Of a DNA stretch of 64,000 nt, positions 8,830 to 18,495 are shown piece after piece. The DNA is from Sphingobium sp. AS12 (GTDB lineage Bacteria > Pseudomonadota > Alphaproteobacteria > Sphingomonadales > Sphingomonadaceae), in assembly GCF_019097845.1 (NCBI RefSeq), contig NZ_JAHRGM010000017.1, forward strand, positions 30,404 through 94,403, in the 5' to 3' direction. Each line of letters starts with the position of its first letter. Position 1 is the stretch's first letter. The notes under the pieces were generated by a model. It had not been told where the DNA came from. It saw nothing but the letters and a program-made list of their open reading frames with translations, and made no database searches. The translations under genes and the position numbers were made by a program.

Positions 8830-9624
8830 GTGAAACGGCTGCGGCGGACGATATTGGAACTATGGGCGATGCTGCCGCTGGCGGCGATCGCAGGCTTTCT
8901 GGGACCGTTCGGCACCTATCTGGCCGGCGACTTCGTCCATCGCACCGGGCGCTGGGGCCTGTTGTTGTTGGGGGCCTATATCGTCGTGCGGCCGACGATG
9001 ATCTTCTGGAGCTGGCTGGCCCGCGCGACCGCGCTGCCGCACGGCACCATCGTCTTTTGCGGATTGATGCTGTCGAGCATTCCCATGGCGCTTTTGTGGG
9101 AATGGGCGGGGATGGAGGAAGTGCGCCGGCTGGGCGGCTTTAGCGGCCTGCTACCCTTCACCGCCCTGTGCGCGGCGCTGATCATGGTCGTCGCCGCCTG
9201 GGCCGATCGGGCGGACGCGCATCTGCTGCGCTTTTACGATGGCACCATGTCCCGGCGAATCATCCCGGCTGCGACGCCCCCGCAGGGCGGCGTCCCGGCT
9301 GCCAGCCGTCCGCGCCTCTACGCCCGGCTCAGCCCGCGCTTTACCGGCGATATTGCCGCGCTGGAGAGCGAGGATCATTATGTCCGCGTCCACGGCCGGG
9401 GGCAGAGCGAATTGCTGCTCATCCGGCTGCGCGACGCCATTGCGGAAATGGACGCGACGCCGGGCGAGCAAACCCATCGCAGCTGGTGGGTCGCACGTGA
9501 TGCTGTGGCGGAAACGCTGGGCAGCGGGCGCAACCGGGAAATCCGGCTGGCAAACGGTCTGCGCGTGCCGGTGGCGCGCGATTCGGTCGATCGGCTCCAG
9601 CAGTCGGGCTTTCTGTCGGCCTGA
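8830..9624 (+). CDS. Membrane-anchored LytTR-family transcription regulator
   Basis: 264 residues from a GTG at 8830 that opens a basic N-terminus (MKRLRR) followed by about four membrane helices (roughly 12-140). The C-terminal 100 residues form a LytTR DNA-binding domain: DIAALESEDHYVRVHGRGQ, LLIRLRDAIAEM, THRSWWVARDAV, ending in NGLRVPVARDSVDRLQQ. Membrane-bound LytTR proteins of this kind are frequent in sphingomonads and lack a response-regulator receiver domain, so the signal is presumably sensed by the membrane part. The upstream frame to 8668 lacks plausible start features. Confidence 0.85.
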   Translation: MKRLRRTILELWAMLPLAAIAGFLGPFGTYLAGDFVHRTGRWGLLLLGAYIVVRPTMIFWSWLARATALPHGTIVFCGLMLSSIPMALLWEWAGMEEVRRLGGFSGLLPFTALCAALIMVVAAWADRADAHLLRFYDGTMSRRIIPAATPPQGGVPAASRPRLYARLSPRFTGDIAALESEDHYVRVHGRGQSELLLIRLRDAIAEMDATPGEQTHRSWWVARDAVAETLGSGRNREIRLANGLRVPVARDSVDRLQQSGFLSA

Positions 9625-9663
9625 CGACTGGAGGGAGACGGCATAACCGGCAATTTTATGGTC

Positions 9664-9708
9664 GCATCGCTGATGCAGAAAAGCGGTTCCCACTTTTCTG
9701 CGCGATGC
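9664..9708. repeat. Compound palindrome upstream of polA
   Basis: Outer arms GCATCGC (9664-9670) and GCGATGC (9702-9708), with inner arms CAGAAAAG (9676-9683) and CTTTTCTG (9693-9700), form a nested hairpin. An in-frame ATG for polA at 9705 falls inside this structure, which is a reason to prefer the start at 9723. Confidence 0.75.
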
Positions 9709-9722
9709 TCTATCCCCTCCCC

Positions 9723-12503
9723 ATGACCCAGAATCACCTCTATCTCGTCGATGGCAGCGGCTATATTTTCCGCGCCTATCACCAGCTCCCGCCGCTCACC
9801 AACCAGCATGGCCAGCCGGTGGGCGCTGTCTATGGCTATACGACCATGCTGTGGAAGCTGGCCGAGGAGTTGGGCAAGGCGGAAGGCCCCACCCATATGG
9901 CGGTGATCCTGGACAAGGGATCGCACACCTTCCGCAACGACATGTACGACCAGTATAAGGCGAACCGCCCGCCTGCGCCCGAAGATCTGGTCCCGCAATT
10001 CCCGATGATCCGCGACGCGACCCGCGCCTTCTCCCTCCCCTGTATCGAGGAAGCAGGTTATGAGGCGGACGACCTGATCGCCAGCTACACCAAGGCCGCC
10101 GTTGCAGCAGGATGGCATGTCACGATCGTCAGCTCGGACAAGGATCTGATGCAGCTGATCCAGCCCGGCGTCGATATGTATGACACGATGAAGAATGAGC
10201 GGCGCGGGGCCGATTATGTCGTCGGCAAATTCGGGGTGGAGCCGCAACTGCTCGGCGATGTGCTGGCGCTGATGGGTGACAGCGTGGATAATGTGCCGGG
10301 CGTGCCGGGCATCGGCCCCAAGACGGCGGCCAAGCTGATCGTCGAATATGGCGGGCTGGAAGCGGCGCTGGAAGCAGCGCCTGCGATGAAAAAGTCCAAG
10401 ATGCAGGAAAATCTGATCGCCCATGCCGACATGGCGCGGCTGTCGCGGCGGCTGGTGGCGCTGCACGACAGCATGGATCTGCCCGAACCGCTGGAGGATC
10501 TGGCGCTCAAGGGCATTCCCAAGGAACCCTTGCAGGAATTCCTGACCCATCATGGCTTCAAGACGCTGCTCAACCGGCTCGGCGCGCCTGCTGCTGCGGT
10601 GGCGGTGGCTGCCGCTGCTTCTGGTGTGCCGGAACCCGTCGCCACCCCGGTCGCGCCGCAGGAGCCGCCGATCGACCGCAGCCTCTACGAAACAGTGGTG
10701 AGCGAGGAAGCGCTCGACCGCTGGATCGCGCTGGCGACGGCGGAGGGGATCGTCGCGGTCGACACCGAAACCGACATGCTCGATTGCGTGTCGTGCCAGC
10801 TGGTAGGCGTGAGCCTCGCCACCGGTCCCAACAAGGCCTGCTATATTCCGGTCGGCCATGGCGGGCGCGACATGTTTGCCGAAAAACCGGCGCAATTGCC
10901 GCTGGCGACAGTGCTGGCGAAACTCAAACCCCTGCTGGAGGATGATGCGGTCCTGAAGGTCGGGCAGAATCTCAAATATGACATGACCGTGCTGCGCCGG
11001 CACGACATCGCCATCACCCCTTTTGACGACACGATCGTCATGAGCTTCGACCTCGACGCCGGGCAGAGCCTGTCGGGTCATGGCATGGACGAAGCGGCGC
11101 GCACGCATCTTGACCATGAGTGCATCAGCTTCAAGGAAGTGGTCGGCACCGGCAAGAACCAGATTTCATTCGGTGAAGTGCCGCTGGACAAGGCGACCGC
11201 CTATGCCGCCGAGGATGCCGACGTCACGCTGCGTCTGTGGAAATTGTTCAAGACACGGGTGGCCAATGAAGGCGCAAACCGCGTCTATGAACTGGTCGAC
11301 CGCCCGCTGGTGCCAGTGATCGCGCGGATGGAGCATCGCGGGATCAAGGTGGACCGGGAGCATCTGGCGCGATTGTCGGGGGAATTTACGGCCGGCATCG
11401 CGGCGCTGGAGACGGAGATTCACGAACTGGCCGGGCAACCCTTCGCGATCGGATCGACCCAGCAACTAGGCGCGATCCTGTTCGACAAGATGGGCTATAA
11501 GGGCGGCAAGAAGGGCAAGTCGGGTGCCTATTCGACCGACGTCACCATCCTTGAGCAACTGGCGGCGCAGGGCGCACCGATTGCCAGCAAAATATTGGAA
11601 TGGCGGCAGCTTTCCAAGCTGAAGTCCACTTACACCGACGCGCTCCAGGCGCAGATCAACAAGGATACGGGTCGGGTCCACACCAGCTACTCGCTGACAG
11701 GCGCGCAGACCGGGCGGCTGTCCTCGACCGATCCCAACCTGCAAAATATCCCGATCCGCACCGAAGTCGGGCGGCAGATCCGCCATGCCTTTGTCGCCGA
11801 ACCCGGCAATGTCATATTGGCGGCGGACTATAGCCAGATCGAGCTGCGGCTGGCCGCGCATATGGCCGATGTGCCTGCGCTGAAGGATGCGTTCGCGGCG
11901 GGCGAGGATATTCACGCCGCGACCGCCAAGGAGCTGTTCGGTGAGGTCAATCGCGACACGCGCGGTCGGGCCAAGACGATCAACTTCGCGATCCTCTACG
12001 GCATCTCGCGCTGGGGGCTGGCCGGGCGGCTGGAGATCAGCGCGGACGAGGCGCAGGAGATGATCGCCAAATATTATGAACGCTTCCCCGGCATCAGCAT
12101 CTATATCAACGAGACGATCGAGAAGGCGCGGGAACGCGGCTATACCGAGACTCTGTTTGGACGAAAGACCTGGTTCCCGCGTATCCGCGCATCGATCCAG
12201 CACGAACGGCAGGGCGCCGAACGTGCCGCGATCAACGCGCCGATTCAGGGGACCAGCGCCGACATCATCAAACGGGCGATGGCGCGCATGGAACCGGCGC
12301 TGGAAACGGCGGGACTGCCAGGCGTCAGGATGCTGTTGCAGGTGCATGACGAGCTGGTGTTCGAGCTGCCGGAGGGCGACGTGGACGCGGCCAGCTCGGT
12401 GATCCGCAGCGTGATGGAAAGCGCCGCAGAGCCGATCGTCAAGCTGAGCGTGCCGCTTGGCGTGGAGATCGGCACGGGTCCGAGTTGGGGCGCGGCGCAT
12501 TGA
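9723..12503 (+). CDS. polA: DNA polymerase I
   Basis: 926 residues. Residues 1 to about 290 form the 5' nuclease (YLVDGSGYIFRAYH, later YEADDLIASY and GDSVDNVPGVPGIGPKTA). A 3'-5' exonuclease follows at about 330-520, with the intact VDTETDML metal motif. The polymerase domain has motif A (DYSQIELRLAAH), motif B (RGRAKTINFAILYG) and motif C (VHDELVFE). All key acidic residues are present, so all three activities are expected. An ATG at 9705 is also in frame but lies in a palindrome. The gene acts in Okazaki fragment maturation and repair. Confidence 0.97.
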   Translation: MTQNHLYLVDGSGYIFRAYHQLPPLTNQHGQPVGAVYGYTTMLWKLAEELGKAEGPTHMAVILDKGSHTFRNDMYDQYKANRPPAPEDLVPQFPMIRDATRAFSLPCIEEAGYEADDLIASYTKAAVAAGWHVTIVSSDKDLMQLIQPGVDMYDTMKNERRGADYVVGKFGVEPQLLGDVLALMGDSVDNVPGVPGIGPKTAAKLIVEYGGLEAALEAAPAMKKSKMQENLIAHADMARLSRRLVALHDSMDLPEPLEDLALKGIPKEPLQEFLTHHGFKTLLNRLGAPAAAVAVAAAASGVPEPVATPVAPQEPPIDRSLYETVVSEEALDRWIALATAEGIVAVDTETDMLDCVSCQLVGVSLATGPNKACYIPVGHGGRDMFAEKPAQLPLATVLAKLKPLLEDDAVLKVGQNLKYDMTVLRRHDIAITPFDDTIVMSFDLDAGQSLSGHGMDEAARTHLDHECISFKEVVGTGKNQISFGEVPLDKATAYAAEDADVTLRLWKLFKTRVANEGANRVYELVDRPLVPVIARMEHRGIKVDREHLARLSGEFTAGIAALETEIHELAGQPFAIGSTQQLGAILFDKMGYKGGKKGKSGAYSTDVTILEQLAAQGAPIASKILEWRQLSKLKSTYTDALQAQINKDTGRVHTSYSLTGAQTGRLSSTDPNLQNIPIRTEVGRQIRHAFVAEPGNVILAADYSQIELRLAAHMADVPALKDAFAAGEDIHAATAKELFGEVNRDTRGRAKTINFAILYGISRWGLAGRLEISADEAQEMIAKYYERFPGISIYINETIEKARERGYTETLFGRKTWFPRIRASIQHERQGAERAAINAPIQGTSADIIKRAMARMEPALETAGLPGVRMLLQVHDELVFELPEGDVDAASSVIRSVMESAAEPIVKLSVPLGVEIGTGPSWGAAH

Positions 12504-12539
12504 GGGGCTGAAACGGAGACGACCGCGACGTCCATTTCC

Positions 12540-12617
12540 GTCTTTCCCGCGAAAGCGGGAACCCATCTCCCGCCCGGCTACTGACGTGAGTTGGATCCCC
12601 GCCTGCGCGGGAATGAC
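12540..12617. repeat. Double-hairpin intergenic repeat
   Basis: Two imperfect inverted copies of a 26-base unit (12540-12565 and 12592-12617), each itself a small hairpin: TTCCCGC-GAAA-GCGGGAA at 12544-12561 and CCCGC-CTGC-GCGGG at 12598-12611. This is the common alphaproteobacterial type of dispersed palindromic repeat. Confidence 0.8.
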
Positions 12618-12633
12618 GGGTCGTGGGGACAGA

Positions 12634-12661
12634 AAAGGCCAGCTCCGCAGGACCGGCCTTT
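12634..12661. terminator. Bidirectional hairpin between polA and the zinc-ribbon gene
   Basis: AAAGGCC (12634-12640) pairs with GGCCTTT (12655-12661). It lies four bases past the stop of the convergent zinc-ribbon gene and downstream of polA, and has T-rich sides in both directions. Confidence 0.55.
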
Positions 12662-12664
12662 CCA

Positions 12665-12958
12665 TCAATCGAACAACTCTTCCAGAAAGCTCTTCTTGCG
12701 CTTTTTCGGGTAGCCCCGCCCGTCGTCGCGATAATCGCGGTCTGGGCGGTAGCTTTGCTGGGCGAAGGGTGCTGGCCGGGCTGGCGCAACCGCGTCGCCC
12801 GCTGCCCGCTCGATGATCTTGTCCAGTTCGCCCCGGTCCAGCCACACGCCCCGGCATTGCGGGCAATAGTCTATTTCTACCCCCTGCCGGTCCGTCATTG
12901 CCAATCCGACATGACAGACCGGGCAGAGCATGGCCGATACGGCCGCTTGATCCCGCAT
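12665..12958 (-). CDS. TFIIB-type zinc-ribbon protein
   Basis: 97 residues with two CxxC knuckles near the N-terminus (LCPVCHVGL at about 11-19 and YCPQCRGVWLDRGELDKII at about 31-49), the signature of the zf-TFIIB family of small bacterial zinc-binding proteins. The rest is low-complexity, rich in Arg, Asp and Pro, ending in KKRKKSFLEELFD. It is four bases downstream of the Bax-inhibitor gene and probably cotranscribed. Function unknown. Confidence 0.88.
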   Translation of the reverse strand: MRDQAAVSAMLCPVCHVGLAMTDRQGVEIDYCPQCRGVWLDRGELDKIIERAAGDAVAPARPAPFAQQSYRPDRDYRDDGRGYPKKRKKSFLEELFD

Positions 12959-12962
12959 CCGC

Positions 12963-13673
12963 TTACTCCCGCTCGCCGGTCAGGCTGAGGAGCATCTGGA
13001 ACAGGTTGACGAAGTTCAGGTATAGCGACAGCGCGCCCATCACCTGCATCTTCGCCGCCATTTCATGGCCCGCATAGGCGAAATAGTCCGACTTGATCCG
13101 CTGCGTATCCCAGGCGGTGAGGCCCGTGAAGATCACTACGCCAAGGATCGAGATGACCATCGCCATCGCCGACGATCCGATGAAGATGTTGATCAGGCTG
13201 GCGACGATGATGCCAATCAGGCCCATGATCAGGAAGCTGCCCATCTTCGTCAGGTCACGCTGCGTGGTATAGCCCCACAGCGCCATGCCGAGGAACATGA
13301 CGGCAGCCGAGAAGAAGGCCTGCGCGATGCTGCCGCCGGTGAAGACCAGGAAGATGCTGGCCAGCGACACGCCCATCACGGCGGAAAATGCCCAGAAGGC
13401 CATGCGCGCGCCCGCAGTCGTCATCTTTTCGATACGGAAGCTGAAGAAAAAGACAAAGGCCAGCGGCGCGAAGATCGCCACCCATTTAAGCGGCGTGCCG
13501 AAAATCGCGGCGGCCAGCACCGGCGTATTGCCGATGAATGCCGCGACCAGCCCGGTGATCACCAGACCCAGGCCCATATTGCGGAAAACGCCCAGCATGT
13601 GCGCGCGCAGTCCGGCGTCGGTCTGCGCCGTGCGGCTCGCACCATAGCCCGGCAAAGGAACGCGATTATTCAC
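12963..13673 (-). CDS. Bax inhibitor-1/YccA family membrane protein
   Basis: 236 residues with about seven membrane helices. It has the BI-1 layout: soluble N-terminus (MNNRVPLPGYGASRTAQTDA), then regularly spaced helices, with LTAWDTQRIKSDYF near 185-200 and a final helix containing LYLNFVNLFQMLLSL, the family's most conserved tail. Such proteins are proposed to be pH- or calcium-sensitive leak channels in the inner membrane, often near FtsH function. The 293 bases upstream, to cysS, hold no gene I can support. Confidence 0.93.
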   Translation of the reverse strand: MNNRVPLPGYGASRTAQTDAGLRAHMLGVFRNMGLGLVITGLVAAFIGNTPVLAAAIFGTPLKWVAIFAPLAFVFFFSFRIEKMTTAGARMAFWAFSAVMGVSLASIFLVFTGGSIAQAFFSAAVMFLGMALWGYTTQRDLTKMGSFLIMGLIGIIVASLINIFIGSSAMAMVISILGVVIFTGLTAWDTQRIKSDYFAYAGHEMAAKMQVMGALSLYLNFVNLFQMLLSLTGERE

Positions 13674-13966
13674 TTGGGGTCACTCCATCCATCACATTGT
13701 GGTTCGAGTGGCCCGGTGCGGTCTCCTGCGGCATTTAGGGGGAAATTGCCGCAAAACCTGCACCGGGCGCACCCGATGCGGTCCGACATCACGGCTGGAC
13801 AAGGGGGGAAGTCCAGCGCGTCAGAGGGGCCCGGCCCGCGTCGATCATATTGGGGGAGGAACGCACAGGTGCAAGGGGCGGACCCCAACGCAACATTTTA
13901 TTACAAATGGGTGGGTCGCACAGGGAGGATTGACCCCTGCGCCGCTTCGCGCCATCGCTTTGCGCC

Positions 13967-15484
13967 ATGTCCGATGACCAGCATATCACCGCGCCGCTGC
14001 GCCTGTTCAACAGCCTGACCCGCACGATCGAGCCTTTCGCGCCGATCGAGGAAGCCCATGCGCGCGTCTATAGCTGCGGCCCGACCGTCTATAATTATGC
14101 GCATCTGGGCAATTTGCGCGCTTATGTCTTTACCGACACGCTGCGGCGGACCTTGCTGTGGAAAGGGCTGTCGGTGACCCATATCATCAACATCACCGAT
14201 GTCGGCCACCTGACCAGCGACGCGGACGCTGGCGATGACAAGATGGAGGCTGCGGCGCGGGCCAGCGCCAGGAGCATCTGGGACATTGCCGCCCATTATA
14301 CGCAAGCGTTCAAACAGAATATCGCCGAGCTCAACATCATCGCGCCGAGCGAATGGACGGTCGCCACCGACTATGTACCGCAGATGATCGCATTTGCTGA
14401 GAAAATCGCTCCTGATCATTGTTACGAACTGGACAGTGGGCTCTATTTCGACAGCGCGACCGTGCCCGATTATGGCGCGCTGGCCGGTGGGCGGGACGAT
14501 GCCGCGCACGCCCGGATCGACCCGGTGGCGGGCAAGCGCAACCCGTCCGACTTCGCGATCTGGCGCAAGTCGCCGCCCGGCGAACAGCGGCAGATGGAAT
14601 GGGACAGTCCATGGGGCAAAGGCGCGCCGGGCTGGCATCTGGAATGTTCGGTGATGAGCCAGGCAGTGCTGGGCCACCCGTTCGATATCCATACCGGCGG
14701 CATCGACCATCGCGAAATCCATCATCCCAACGAGATTGCCCAGAATCAGGCCTTCCATGCCTGCTGCGGCCCGGATGTCGGTGCGGCGGAAGCCGGGTTC
14801 ACCGGCGCGCGCTGGTGGATGCACAATAATTTTCTGGTCGATCGCAGCGGCAAGATGAGCAAGTCGAAGGGCGGTTTCACCACCCTCTTTTCGCTGATCG
14901 ACGCAGGCGTGCATCCGCTGGCCTATCGGCTGCTGTGCCTGGGCGCTCATTATCGCAGCGAACTGGAATTCAGCGCGGAGGGTGTCGGCGCGGCGCTCAC
15001 CCGTCTGAAGCGACTGGTCATGGGCGTCGAGGGTTTGAAGGCCCGCGCCGAAGGGGTGACGTGGCAATCGCCCCGGCTCGACTATCTGCGCGCCAACATG
15101 CATCCGAAGCTGGCGCCATTGCTGGAACAGTTTGATGCCGCGATCAGCGACGACCTGATGACGCCGCGTGCGCTGCCGCTGCTGGAAGAGGCGATTGCGC
15201 TCAAGAAGGTGCCGGTGGATGAGAAACTCTGCCTGATCGCGGCCTTCGACGCGGCGCTGGGCCTTAACCTCATGACCTTGACCCGCGCCGACCTGCGCGT
15301 CCAGCCCAAGGATGCGCTGATCACGCCGGACGAGATTGACGCGCAGCTCGAACGCCGTGCTGCGGCCCGCGCCGACAAGGATTTCGCCCTGTCGGATGAG
15401 ATACGCGATGCCCTGATCGCGCGCGGGGTTGATGTGATGGATGGCGATCCGCTGCGCTGGGACTGGCGTCTAACCCTGGCGTGA
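13967..15484 (+). CDS. cysS: Cysteinyl-tRNA synthetase
   Basis: Charges tRNA-Cys in the cytosol. 505 residues, somewhat longer than the E. coli enzyme (461). The zinc/ATP motifs are present in order: YSCGPTVYNYAHLGNLRAY (class I HIGH-type motif HLGN), GWHLECSVMS with a zinc cysteine, HTGGIDHREIHHPNE and the second ATP motif KMSKSKG. The C-terminal region ends in AARADKDFALSDEIRDAL, typical of the anticodon-binding part. It stands alone, with no obvious operon partner. Confidence 0.96.
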   Translation: MSDDQHITAPLRLFNSLTRTIEPFAPIEEAHARVYSCGPTVYNYAHLGNLRAYVFTDTLRRTLLWKGLSVTHIINITDVGHLTSDADAGDDKMEAAARASARSIWDIAAHYTQAFKQNIAELNIIAPSEWTVATDYVPQMIAFAEKIAPDHCYELDSGLYFDSATVPDYGALAGGRDDAAHARIDPVAGKRNPSDFAIWRKSPPGEQRQMEWDSPWGKGAPGWHLECSVMSQAVLGHPFDIHTGGIDHREIHHPNEIAQNQAFHACCGPDVGAAEAGFTGARWWMHNNFLVDRSGKMSKSKGGFTTLFSLIDAGVHPLAYRLLCLGAHYRSELEFSAEGVGAALTRLKRLVMGVEGLKARAEGVTWQSPRLDYLRANMHPKLAPLLEQFDAAISDDLMTPRALPLLEEAIALKKVPVDEKLCLIAAFDAALGLNLMTLTRADLRVQPKDALITPDEIDAQLERRAAARADKDFALSDEIRDALIARGVDVMDGDPLRWDWRLTLA

Positions 15485-15569
15485 CATCCCGGCGCAAACG
15501 CTTGTAACTTGACGCCAAAGCCTCCGCGCCCGCAAAGCATGTCGCAGGGGCAGAGTCGGGGGACGGGCG

Positions 15570-18491
15570 ATGGGGCTTTGGGCAGGCAGGATAGCCATGA
15601 TGCTGGCGCTGGCGGCGGTGCCTTCGCTGCCTGCCGACGCCCAGACGGTCGCGGGCTTCAGTGCCACCGATCCGCGCCACGCCCATTTGCGCGCGCTCGA
15701 CCAAAAAGCGACAACCCTGTTCGAAAATGACGATTTCGCCCTGTCGATGTCGCAAAAGACCCGCGACGCCTGGGCCGCGCTGCGCGATGCGGGGATGAAG
15801 GTCAGGGTCGCGGGCCATCCGCACCCGATGGCGGGCGTCGGGCTGATCAAGCTGGGGTCGATGGACCAGATCGAGGGGAAAAATCCGTCCGCTCTGGCCA
15901 ATGTCGACAAGGGGCTGGCGCTGATCGCCCCGTTCCGCGACGCCTATCCCATCCCCTGGCTGGAGGGCATGTCGGTCAAGGGCTATGTCCAGTCGATGAT
16001 TGGCGATGTCGCCGCCGGTGCGGAAACACTGGCGCAGGCAAGCGCCTATGCCGACGGTTATTTCGCCCGTGTCGGACCAAAGGCGCTCAGCGAAGCGGAC
16101 TATATGCTCAAGTCCAACATCGCCTTTTCCCACGCGCAGGCGCTCTCGCGGCTGGGGCGCAATGGCGAAGCGGTCGATGCCCAGCGCGCCAGTCTGGAGG
16201 CGCGAACAACCAGCCTTGGTCCCAACCATCCCGACACGGTTGCCTCTACCTACACCTATGCGCAGATGCTCTATCGCGCGGCACGGCTGGTCGAGGCGGA
16301 AAAATATGCGCGGCTGGCGGTCAACACCGCGACCGACCATGTCGATCGCAAGCATCCCAGCTATCATCGGTCACTGGAAATGCTGGGGCTGCTGCTGGCG
16401 CGGACCGGGCGGCGGGTCGAGAGCATCGACTATATGGAGCGCGCCATCGCCATCAAGCGCGAGACGATGGGGACCAAAAGCCTCTTCTACCATTTCGGCC
16501 TCTATAATATGGCTGGCGTGCTGTTGCCGATGGAACGCTATAGCGACGCCGAACCGCTGTTTCTGGAGGCGGAGCGCGGCTTTCGGGCGGTGGAGGGGGA
16601 GAATAGCCCGCAAAGCGCCCGTGCGCTGGCCTTCGCGGCACTCGCCAGCGCGGCTTCGGGACGGCCGGACGAAGCGATCGAGCGCGCGCGCACGGCCATG
16701 GCCCGTGTCCGCACCCCCACGGCCAGCGATCGCGACATGGGCCAGCGGGTCTATCCGCTGCTCGTCCCGGCTCTGATCGCGACTGGGCAGGGGGATGCTG
16801 CGCGGGTCGCCGCCGCCGATTATTTGCGCGAAACCCGGCAGATCGACAATGCGCCCGCCTTCGCACTGGCCAATGCCGCGATGCTGGCGGCTTGGGCGCA
16901 AGGGGGCGATGCCGTCGCGGCGGCGCGCCAAATGGCCGGACTGCTGCGCGAAAGCCAGTCGCTCGACGATGATGGTGACCTGAACGAAGATCAGCGCGCC
17001 GCGCTCGACACGATCCTCAAGATCGCGGTGCAGGCGCATGACCCCGCGCTGGCGCTGGACGCGATGGCAATCCTGGCGGGATCGCGCATTGCCCAAGCTA
17101 ACCGGCTGGTCGCGGAACGTCTGGTTGCGGATCCCGCCCTCGCCGCGCGGGTCCGCACCTTGCAAGATAAGCTGAAGGCGCTGGCCAGCGCGGACAGCGT
17201 GCTGCTCAAGGCACTGGCCACCGACAAAGATGTCGAGGCCGCCCGCGTGGCCCGCGCCACGGTGGAGAGTGTTGCTGAGGCCGAACGCGCCGCCATCGCC
17301 CGCGACTATCCCCGCTGGGTCGAGGCGCGCGGCGGCGTCCGGCCCGACCTTGCGACGCTGCGCGCGGGATTGGCGCAGAACGAGGCGCTGCTGGCGGTGA
17401 TGCCGGCCTTTGACGGGGTCTATCTGCTGGCGGTCAATGCCGATGGCGCGACCGTCGAGCGCACGGGGCTGGCGCGCGCCGCCATGGTCGCACTGGTCGA
17501 TCGGCTGCGCGGCGCGATGACCCCCAACGGGTTCGACCGGACTGCGGCGCATGATCTTTATACCCAGATTTTCACGCCCACGATCCTCGCTCGGCTGGGC
17601 AAGGCAAAGGCATTGCGGATCGTGCCCACCGGTGCCTTCGCCTCGCTGCCCTTTGCGATGCTGCCGCAGCGGCCCGTCGTGGCGGTAGGCCGGGACACGC
17701 CCTGGCTGATCCGCCGCTTCGCGATCGAGGTGCAGCCCGGCTTTGCCACCAGCACTGCGGCACCGCAGCGGATCGCGATGCGCAACCAGAGCTTTCTGGG
17801 CGTAGGCGCGCCCGACGCCTTTGCAGCCGCAACCAGACCCGCCGCGCCGGTGCTGCTCGCCGCCAACCATTATTTTCGCGGCGGCACGGCGGACGCGACC
17901 GCGCTGTCGCAACTGCCGTCGCTGCCCGGATCGCTGGCCGAACTGCGCGCTGTGGCGGATCGCTTCGGCACCGACCGCGCCACACTGCTGGTCGGCGCGC
18001 AGGCGAGCGAGGCGGCACTGCGCGGACAGGATCTGGCCCCCTATTCCGTCATCCTGTTTGCGACCCACGGTCTGGTCAGCGGCCAGATGGAGGGGGTGAC
18101 CGAACCGGCGCTGGTCCTGTCCCCGCCCGCCCCCGGCACCGGCGACGACGGGCTGCTGACCGCTTCGGAGGTCGCGGCGATGCGGATCGGCGCGGACTGG
18201 GTGATCCTGTCGGCCTGCAACACAGCGGCAGGCGACAGCGCGCAGGCCCCCGCCTATTCGGGACTGGCGCAGGCGTTCCGCTATGCCGGGGCAGGATCGC
18301 TGCTGGTGTCGCACTGGCCGGTGCGCGACGATGCCAGCGCCTTCGTCACGCTGGAGACGGTGAAAGCCGCCAATGCGGGAACGCCACGCGCGGTTGCCCT
18401 GCAAAAGGCGATGCTGAAACTGATGCGGTCAGACCGCCCAGACGCAGCGCAACCCTATATCTGGGCACCGTTCATTCTGGTCGGGCGCTGA
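15570..18491 (+). CDS. Secreted TPR protein with CHAT protease-like domain
   Basis: 973 residues. A signal peptide (about 1-25, ending PADAQT) is followed by a long helical TPR array (about 100-450; for example HPDTVASTYTYAQMLYRAARLVEAEKYARLA split over two repeats). The C-terminal 330 residues are a CHAT domain, a caspase-like cysteine peptidase fold, with the catalytic His833 in FATHGLVSG and Cys883 in LSACNTAAGD, and the final LVSHWPVRDDAS and PYIWAPFILVG motifs. The active-site pair is intact. The protein is exported, so it would act in the periplasm or outside. Partner and substrate are unknown. It meets the ABC-F gene tail to tail. Confidence 0.9.
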   Translation: MGLWAGRIAMMLALAAVPSLPADAQTVAGFSATDPRHAHLRALDQKATTLFENDDFALSMSQKTRDAWAALRDAGMKVRVAGHPHPMAGVGLIKLGSMDQIEGKNPSALANVDKGLALIAPFRDAYPIPWLEGMSVKGYVQSMIGDVAAGAETLAQASAYADGYFARVGPKALSEADYMLKSNIAFSHAQALSRLGRNGEAVDAQRASLEARTTSLGPNHPDTVASTYTYAQMLYRAARLVEAEKYARLAVNTATDHVDRKHPSYHRSLEMLGLLLARTGRRVESIDYMERAIAIKRETMGTKSLFYHFGLYNMAGVLLPMERYSDAEPLFLEAERGFRAVEGENSPQSARALAFAALASAASGRPDEAIERARTAMARVRTPTASDRDMGQRVYPLLVPALIATGQGDAARVAAADYLRETRQIDNAPAFALANAAMLAAWAQGGDAVAAARQMAGLLRESQSLDDDGDLNEDQRAALDTILKIAVQAHDPALALDAMAILAGSRIAQANRLVAERLVADPALAARVRTLQDKLKALASADSVLLKALATDKDVEAARVARATVESVAEAERAAIARDYPRWVEARGGVRPDLATLRAGLAQNEALLAVMPAFDGVYLLAVNADGATVERTGLARAAMVALVDRLRGAMTPNGFDRTAAHDLYTQIFTPTILARLGKAKALRIVPTGAFASLPFAMLPQRPVVAVGRDTPWLIRRFAIEVQPGFATSTAAPQRIAMRNQSFLGVGAPDAFAAATRPAAPVLLAANHYFRGGTADATALSQLPSLPGSLAELRAVADRFGTDRATLLVGAQASEAALRGQDLAPYSVILFATHGLVSGQMEGVTEPALVLSPPAPGTGDDGLLTASEVAAMRIGADWVILSACNTAAGDSAQAPAYSGLAQAFRYAGAGSLLVSHWPVRDDASAFVTLETVKAANAGTPRAVALQKAMLKLMRSDRPDAAQPYIWAPFILVGR

Positions 18492-18495
18492 CGGC

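Noticed and set aside
9378..11117. Long open frame antisense to polA
   Set aside because: High-GC codon bias leaves open frames opposite real genes; polA is certain, and the antisense product has no recognisable domain.
15494..15510. LacI-like half palindrome GCAAACGCTTGT before the CHAT gene
   Set aside because: Only partly symmetric and not in a sugar context; could be chance.
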